A stretch of 5,128 bases of DNA from the NCBI GenBank assembly GCA_009691555.1, contig SICB01000038.1, positions 1 through 5,128 of the forward strand, written 5' to 3'. Below the pieces are notes generated by a model. That model searched no databases. It had not been told where the DNA came from and saw only the letters and a program-made list of their open reading frames with translations. This document shows, in pieces, positions 1 through 3,496 of this stretch. The position numbers and the translations under genes were made by a program. The DNA is from Patescibacteria group bacterium. Its GTDB lineage: Bacteria; Patescibacteriota; Saccharimonadia; CAILAD01; BJGX01. Every line of letters starts with the position of its first letter. Positions within the stretch are counted from its first letter, which is position 1.

Positions 1-183
1 TTCGAAATTATTAGCTACCACTACCCAATTGTCAGCCTAAAGGCCGATGTTAGCTCTGGTACTTATATTAGGTCGCTGGCTCGCACAATCGGCGAAGAGC
101 TAAAAACTGGTGCTTACTGTACAAAAATTGTGCGCACTCGAATTGGGCAATTCGATTTGAACGATGCCCTAAGCATTGATTAA
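1..183 (+). CDS. truB: tRNA pseudouridine(55) synthase TruB, 3' end only
   Basis: TruB converts uridine 55 in the T-loop of tRNAs to pseudouridine in the cytoplasm. Only the last 60 codons lie in the window, read in frame 1 and ending with TAA at 181-183. Fragment residues 17-30 hold the block VSSGTYIRSLARTI, matching the family signature (V-x-C/S-S-G-T-Y-I-R-S-L-A). It is followed by GAYCTKIVRTRIGQF, matching the family's 'GA.L..LRRT.IG.F' strand near the end of the catalytic domain. The catalytic Asp lies upstream, outside the window. The protein stops about 10 residues after this block, so the C-terminal PUA domain of E. coli TruB seems to be absent. The next gene starts 30 bases downstream, and its probable promoter overlaps the truB stop codon. 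The family call is secure. The overall length and start cannot be seen. Confidence 0.93.
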   Translation, partial: FEIISYHYPIVSLKADVSSGTYIRSLARTIGEELKTGAYCTKIVRTRIGQFDLNDALSID

Positions 184-204
184 TTTGCCGGTATCTGTTA
201 AGAT
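176..204 (+). promoter_or_regulatory. Probable sigma-70-type promoter of rpsO
   Basis: A -35-like TTGATT (176-181, four of six to TTGACA) and a -10-like TAAGAT (199-204, four of six to TATAAT, with the most conserved first T, second A and last T) are separated by exactly 17 bases. TG at 196-197 adds an extended -10 (TGTTAAGAT). The -35 box covers the last codons and stop of truB. Transcription would be expected to start near 210-212, only 2-4 bases before the rpsO ATG at 214. Motifs and spacing are seen directly. Promoter activity is inferred. Confidence 0.55.
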
Positions 205-213
205 AGTCCCATA

Positions 214-480
214 ATGATTCAAAAGACTATCAAAGCTAAGGTAATGAAAGACAACGGTATCCACGCCAAAGACACTGGCTCGGCCGAAGTTCAGGTTGCG
301 CTTTTTACGGAGCAGATCAAGCAATTGACCGAGCACCTCAAAGAGCACAAAAAAGACAACCACTCTCGTCGTGGCTTACTGGCTATGGTCAGCAAAAGAC
401 GCCGATTGCTAGATTACTTGAGCAAAAAAGACGCCAAGCGCTACGAAGCGCTCGTCAAAAAGCTCAAACTGCGCCGATAG
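214..480 (+). CDS. rpsO: 30S ribosomal protein S15
   Basis: S15 is a primary binding protein of the small ribosomal subunit. It binds the central domain of 16S rRNA at the three-way junction and nucleates platform assembly. The 88 codons match the usual length of about 89. The family core is clear: DTGSAEVQVALFTEQI at residues 20-35, then HLKEHKKDNHSRRGLL at residues 41-56. H41, D48 and S51, which contact rRNA in known S15 structures, are all present. The basic end (KRRRLLDYLSKKD, then KKLKLRR) is also typical. ATG at 214 is the only sensible start, because the protein begins at the normal family position. There is no Shine-Dalgarno sequence upstream, and an extended -10 promoter ends only 9 bases before the ATG, which suggests leaderless or very short-leader translation. 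truB lies 30 bases upstream and pnp 180 bases downstream. The rpsO-pnp order is widely conserved in bacteria. Confidence 0.98.
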   Translation: MIQKTIKAKVMKDNGIHAKDTGSAEVQVALFTEQIKQLTEHLKEHKKDNHSRRGLLAMVSKRRRLLDYLSKKDAKRYEALVKKLKLRR

Positions 481-505
481 TTTTGTCCGGGTCAGTACAT
501 TGTAA

Positions 506-531
506 TTAATAAATAATGCTTAATAAATAAT
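506..531. repeat. 12-base AT-rich direct repeat pair
   Basis: TTAATAAATAAT occurs twice, at 506-517 and 520-531, separated by GC, which gives a 14-base period. Both copies are perfect. Such AT-rich repeats could be low-complexity spacer, alternative -10 elements or a protein-binding site. The sequence alone does not decide. Confidence 0.8.
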
Positions 532-540
532 CTCAGGTCT

Positions 541-560
541 CGTAGCTAATCGTAGCTAAT
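541..560. repeat. 10-base tandem repeat CGTAGCTAAT x2
   Basis: CGTAGCTAAT occurs at 541-550 and again immediately at 551-560. Each copy contains the palindrome TAGCTA (543-548 and 553-558), so the two copies can also pair with each other as a 6-base-pair hairpin with a four-base ATCG loop. The period is about one DNA helical turn, which would suit a two-site operator. No regulator is identifiable. Confidence 0.8.
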
Positions 561-564
561 CATA

Positions 565-625
565 GATAGTGGCGGAACGGATTGATCTAATACGAATTGA
601 TCAATTGATTCCGAAACTAACTATC
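565..625 (+). promoter_or_regulatory. Long imperfect hairpin in the pnp leader
   Basis: Three blocks of self-complementarity nest around one loop. GATAGT (565-570) pairs with ACTATC (620-625), CGGAA (573-577) with TTCCG (609-613), and ATTGATC (581-587) with GATCAAT (599-605), with an 11-base loop at 588-598. Small internal loops separate the blocks. That gives 18 Watson-Crick pairs in total. There is no following T run, so it is not an intrinsic terminator. In E. coli, RNase III cuts a hairpin in the pnp leader as part of PNPase autocontrol. A similar role here is inference by analogy. Confidence 0.6.
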
Positions 626-634
626 ATCTCGAGT

Positions 635-647
635 CCTTTAAGAAAGG
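635..647 (+). promoter_or_regulatory. pnp Shine-Dalgarno sequence inside a small hairpin
   Basis: AGAAAGG (641-647) is complementary to CCUUUCU at the 3' end of typical 16S rRNA. The last G is 13 bases before the ATG at 661. If it is aligned as the first part of the full AGAAAGGAGG site, the effective spacing is about 10 bases, which is acceptable. CCTTT (635-639) is complementary to AAAGG (643-647) across a three-base AAG loop, so the site can fold into a 5-base-pair hairpin that hides most of it. The same AGAAAGG at nearly the same distance precedes the RNase J gene, which supports both starts. Confidence 0.65.
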
Positions 648-660
648 TATATAAAATATA

Positions 661-2799
661 ATGGAAATAATTCATCCTTTTGGAGGCAAAACCTTCAAAT
701 TCGAAACCGATTTTGCTGATAAAAAACTAATAATCGAAACAGGCAACATGGCCTTTAGGGCCGACGGTGCAGTCACCGTTCGCTACGGCGACACCATGGT
801 GCTAGCAACTGCAATAGTCGAACCCAAACCAAGGCCCGACACCGATTTCTTCCCATTAATGATCGACTACGAAGAGCGTTGGTACGCCTCTGGAAAGATT
901 TCTGGAAGTCGCTACATGAAACGCGAAGCCAGGCCCTCGGACAAGGCGATACTAACGGCTCGACTGATCGACCGCCCAATCCGCCCGCTATTTCCTAAGG
1001 GCTACCGCAATGATGTGCAGGTAGTAATTACGGTCTTGAGTGTTGATCTCGAAAACGAACCCGATGTGGTCTCTATTATTGCTGCTTCCACAGCTTTAAT
1101 GCTGGCTGGCACACCCTTTGAAGGTCCTGTCGCAGCGGTTCGTATTGGCCAAATCGACGGCAAGCTGGTCGTTAACCCCACCCTCACCGAGCAGCTCGAT
1201 AGCAAACTAAACCTCACCGTTGCCGGCACCAAAGACGCCATTATGATGGTCGAGTCGGTTGCCTCAGAAGTCTCGGAAGCTGTCATTCTCGACGGCTTCG
1301 AGTTGGCTATTGAAGCCTGGCAGCCGGTTATTGAATTGCAAAACAAGATGGTCAAAGACCTCGGCATTACCAAAAAAGACTTTGAGCTATTTAAACCAAA
1401 CGCCGAAGTCGAGCTCAAAATTGGCGAATACCTCAAAACCCGCTTGGGCGAGCGTGTTCGGCACGCCGACAAATCTAAACGCCACGAGGCGATTGGCGAA
1501 TTACACGACGAGGTAATGGCCGAATTCGGACTATTACCAGACGACGTCGAAGACGATGGCAAAACTCGCTACGGCCACCCAGATATCGAGATAACTTTTG
1601 AAAAAATCATCGATGTCGAAATCCGCCGAGCTATTCTTGAGGAAGCCACCCGACCAGATAACCGCAAAAACACCGAGATCCGCCCGTTGAGCATGCAGGT
1701 TGGTATTATTCCGCGAACCCACGGTAGCGGCTTATTTACACGCGGCGCGACCCAAGCCCTGACCCTAACCACACTGGCTCCGACCGGCGCCGCCCAGCAA
1801 ATCGAAAGTATGGACGAAGACACCGAAAAGTTCTTTTTGCACCACTACAACTTCGCATCTTTTTCGATTGGCGAGGCCCGCCCAATGCGCTCTACCAGCC
1901 GCCGCGAAATAGGCCACGGCAATTTGGCCGAGCGAGCCCTGCAGGCAGTTTTGCCGACCAAAGAAGACTTTCCTTATACCATCCGAATCGTTACCGAAAT
2001 ACTAAGTAGCGCTGGCTCGACCTCAATGGCCGCCACTTGTGGCAGTAGCTTGAGCCTAATGGACGCTGGTGTACCAATTACCAGTCCAGTTAGTGGTATT
2101 GCCATGGGTCTAATCGTTAACCACGCCGACCCCAGCCAGTATGTGATACTCTCAGACATCCAAGACGCCGAAGATTTTGCTGGCGACATGGACTTCAAGG
2201 TAGCCGGTACCAGCCAGGGCGTTACGGCAGTCCAGATGGATATCAAGCTCAAAGGTCTGAGCCTTGAAATCCTCAAAGCCGCTCTCGAGCAAGGCCAGCA
2301 GGGCCGAGCCGAAATCCTCTCAGCTATGAACAAGGTTTTAGATAAGCCCCGCGCCGAGCTCAGCCCCTATGCACCACGCATCACCAAGCTCCAAATTAAC
2401 CCCGATAAAATCCGCGAAGTTATCGGCAAGGGTGGCGAAACAATCCAGCGCATCACCGCTGAGACTGGTGTCGATATCGATATCGAGGATTCCGGCCTGA
2501 TTATGATATCTAGCGCCGATTCGGGTGCCGCTCAAGTTGCCAAGGAAATGATTGAGGCAATTGTGGCCGAGCCAGAAGTTGGTAAAGTGTATAATGGTAA
2601 GGTTATCAAGGTTATGGACTTCGGTGCTTTTGTCGAGATTATGCCTGGCAAAGAAGGCATGGTGCATGTCAGCCAAATCCGCGACGAGCGTGTCGAGGAT
2701 ATTCGTAAGGAACTCAACGAAGGCGACGAGGTCAAGGTAAAACTGACCGAAATCGACGACCGCGGACGGCTCAATCTTTCGATTAAGGCCGCCAAGTAA
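661..2799 (+). CDS. pnp: Polyribonucleotide nucleotidyltransferase (PNPase)
   Basis: PNPase degrades RNA 3' to 5' by phosphorolysis, releasing nucleoside diphosphates, and can run in reverse to add tails. It acts in the cytoplasm as a ring-shaped trimer. The 712 residues match the family's usual length of about 700. Domains in order: RNase PH 1 (about 10-145, with RLIDRPIRPLFP at 101-112), an all-helical linker (about 150-320), RNase PH 2 (about 335-555), KH (about 580-635, with the GKGG loop at 589-592) and S1 (about 641-708). The active site is intact: TCGSSLSLMD at 459-468 carries the Ser pair 462-463, and GDMDFK at 508-513 carries D511 and K513, with D505 just before. These correspond to E. 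coli S438-S439, D486, D492 and K494. Two oddities are RYMKR at 84-88 in place of the FFRR loop and RPDNR at 331-335 in place of R-x-D-G-R. ATG 661 has an AGAAAGG site upstream and starts at the normal family position. The leader suggests post-transcriptional control. Confidence 0.98.
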   Translation: MEIIHPFGGKTFKFETDFADKKLIIETGNMAFRADGAVTVRYGDTMVLATAIVEPKPRPDTDFFPLMIDYEERWYASGKISGSRYMKREARPSDKAILTARLIDRPIRPLFPKGYRNDVQVVITVLSVDLENEPDVVSIIAASTALMLAGTPFEGPVAAVRIGQIDGKLVVNPTLTEQLDSKLNLTVAGTKDAIMMVESVASEVSEAVILDGFELAIEAWQPVIELQNKMVKDLGITKKDFELFKPNAEVELKIGEYLKTRLGERVRHADKSKRHEAIGELHDEVMAEFGLLPDDVEDDGKTRYGHPDIEITFEKIIDVEIRRAILEEATRPDNRKNTEIRPLSMQVGIIPRTHGSGLFTRGATQALTLTTLAPTGAAQQIESMDEDTEKFFLHHYNFASFSIGEARPMRSTSRREIGHGNLAERALQAVLPTKEDFPYTIRIVTEILSSAGSTSMAATCGSSLSLMDAGVPITSPVSGIAMGLIVNHADPSQYVILSDIQDAEDFAGDMDFKVAGTSQGVTAVQMDIKLKGLSLEILKAALEQGQQGRAEILSAMNKVLDKPRAELSPYAPRITKLQINPDKIREVIGKGGETIQRITAETGVDIDIEDSGLIMISSADSGAAQVAKEMIEAIVAEPEVGKVYNGKVIKVMDFGAFVEIMPGKEGMVHVSQIRDERVEDIRKELNEGDEVKVKLTEIDDRGRLNLSIKAAK

Positions 2800-2812
2800 G
2801 ACCCCTTGTCGT

Positions 2813-2850
2813 TCCAGAGTCTGCCCAACTGTTAGTCGGGCAGAACTGGG
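2813..2850 (+). promoter_or_regulatory. Hairpin between pnp and the glycosylase gene, abutting its ribosome-binding site
   Basis: CTGCCC (2821-2826) pairs with GGGCAG (2838-2843). Inside, ACT (2828-2830) pairs with AGT (2834-2836) around a GTT loop, with one A-C mismatch. T2820 can also pair with A2844. An outer block CCAG (2814-2817) pairs with CTGG (2846-2849). The outer arm runs into GGGGGG (2848-2853), which is the best ribosome-binding candidate for the ATG at 2858. No T run follows, so this does not look like an intrinsic terminator. It may block the pnp 3' end from exonucleases or limit translation of the next gene. Both roles are inference. Confidence 0.6.
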
Positions 2851-2857
2851 GGGATAA

Positions 2858-3469
2858 ATGAAACAAGACCAGCGGCAAGCCAAGCTAGATTCTATCGCCA
2901 GCGTTATCACTAACCGCGCTATAGATATTGAGCTCGCCAAGTCTTGTTTGAACCCCGTACCAGGCGAGGGAAGCGCCAGTGCCGAGCTAATGATAATTGG
3001 CGAAGCACCAGGAGCCAAAGAAGACCAGCTCGGGCGTCCTTTTGTCGGGGCTAGCGGTAAGTTCCTCGATGCCATGCTTGCTAGCATTGGCCTCGAGCGG
3101 CAGGATGTTTTTATAACCAACATCGTCAAGTTCCGACCACCCAAGAACCGCGATCCCAGCCCCGCCGAAATCAAGGCCTGTATGCACATTTTGTATCAGG
3201 AAATCGACGCCTTAAGACCGAAACTGATAGTTTTTTTGGGTCGGCACGCTGCCAATGTTTTTTTCCCGAATCTCACTATTGGTGAAGCTCACGGTGAGCC
3301 CCTCACACAGGTAATCGAGCTAGGCCCTAAAGTCCGAGTGAGGCAAACATTTTTGCCCCTCTACCACCCAGCCGCCGCTCTTTATAACAGATCCCTAGGC
3401 AAAACACTACTCGATGATTTTGCCAAAATCCCTCAAATATTAGCCATTATTAACAAAGTAAAATTATAA
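2858..3469 (+). CDS. Uracil-DNA glycosylase, family 4-like, lacking most Fe-S cysteines
   Basis: Uracil-DNA glycosylases cut uracil from DNA to start base-excision repair of deaminated cytosine. The 203 residues carry the superfamily motifs in order: VPGEG (34-38), motif 1 GEAPGAKEDQLGRPFVG (48-64) followed by ASGKFLD (65-71), ITNIVKFRPPKNRDP (86-100), the LIVFLGRHAA strand (123-132) and motif 2 HPAA (170-173). This pattern is that of the thermophilic family 4 type. That family normally binds a [4Fe-4S] cluster with four cysteines. By alignment with remembered family sequences, the first two positions are A21 and I24, the third is F92 (usually VKCRPP), and only the fourth, C108, remains. C30 is the only other cysteine. 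The cluster is therefore probably lost or greatly altered. ATG 2858 follows a GGGGGG stretch 4 bases upstream. The gene is co-directional with pnp (58-base gap) and the RNase J gene (27-base gap), suggesting one operon. Substrate and activity are inferred. Confidence 0.9.
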   Translation: MKQDQRQAKLDSIASVITNRAIDIELAKSCLNPVPGEGSASAELMIIGEAPGAKEDQLGRPFVGASGKFLDAMLASIGLERQDVFITNIVKFRPPKNRDPSPAEIKACMHILYQEIDALRPKLIVFLGRHAANVFFPNLTIGEAHGEPLTQVIELGPKVRVRQTFLPLYHPAAALYNRSLGKTLLDDFAKIPQILAIINKVKL

Positions 3470-3475
3470 ATAATA

Positions 3476-3482
3476 AGAAAGG
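3476..3482 (+). promoter_or_regulatory. Ribosome-binding site of the RNase J gene
   Basis: AGAAAGG at 3476-3482 is identical to the pnp site and ends 14 bases before the ATG at 3497. Aligned to the full anti-Shine-Dalgarno complement, the effective spacing is about 11 bases. The ATG at 3483 directly after it opens only a two-codon frame (ATG TAT TAA) and is not the start. Confidence 0.65.
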
Positions 3483-3496
3483 ATGTATTAACCAAT

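Larger units (their letters stand above)
481..660 (+). promoter_or_regulatory. rpsO-pnp intergenic region / pnp leader
   Basis: This 180-base gap has no gene and is richer in A and T than its flanks. In order it holds an AT-rich pair of 12-base direct repeats (506-531), a tandem pair of 10-base repeats (541-560), a long imperfect inverted repeat (565-625), and a small hairpin over the pnp Shine-Dalgarno sequence (635-647). I see no GC-rich hairpin with a T run that would terminate rpsO transcription, so read-through into pnp is possible. Each 12-base repeat ends in AATAAT, five of six to a -10 box. TTGTAA at 500-505 lies 20 bases before the second one, so a pnp promoter may sit here, but the spacing is poor. 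Confidence 0.5.

Noticed and set aside
506..560. Start of a CRISPR-like array.
   Set aside because: The repeats are only 10-12 bases, there are two copies of each, and there are no spacers of regular length.
1002..1562. Minus-strand open frame of 186 codons inside pnp.
   Set aside because: It lies fully antisense to a conserved PNPase coding region. It is Ser/Thr-rich without domain features, typical of a shadow frame.
2821..2853. Intrinsic terminator after pnp.
   Set aside because: The stem is strong, but it is followed by AACTGGGGGG rather than a T run, so it does not meet the terminator pattern.
2338..3189. Long minus-strand open frame (283 codons) across the end of pnp and the start of the glycosylase gene.
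   Set aside because: It lies opposite two secure genes and spans the gap between them. Its protein shows no recognisable motif, and it is explained by codon bias in the + strand genes leaving the opposite frame free of stops.
3450..3476. Possible promoter before the RNase J gene: TTAACA (3450-3455) and TAATAA (3471-3476).
   Set aside because: The spacer is only 15 bases and the -10 match is poor in a generally AT-rich stretch. Co-transcription with the glycosylase gene is the simpler reading.
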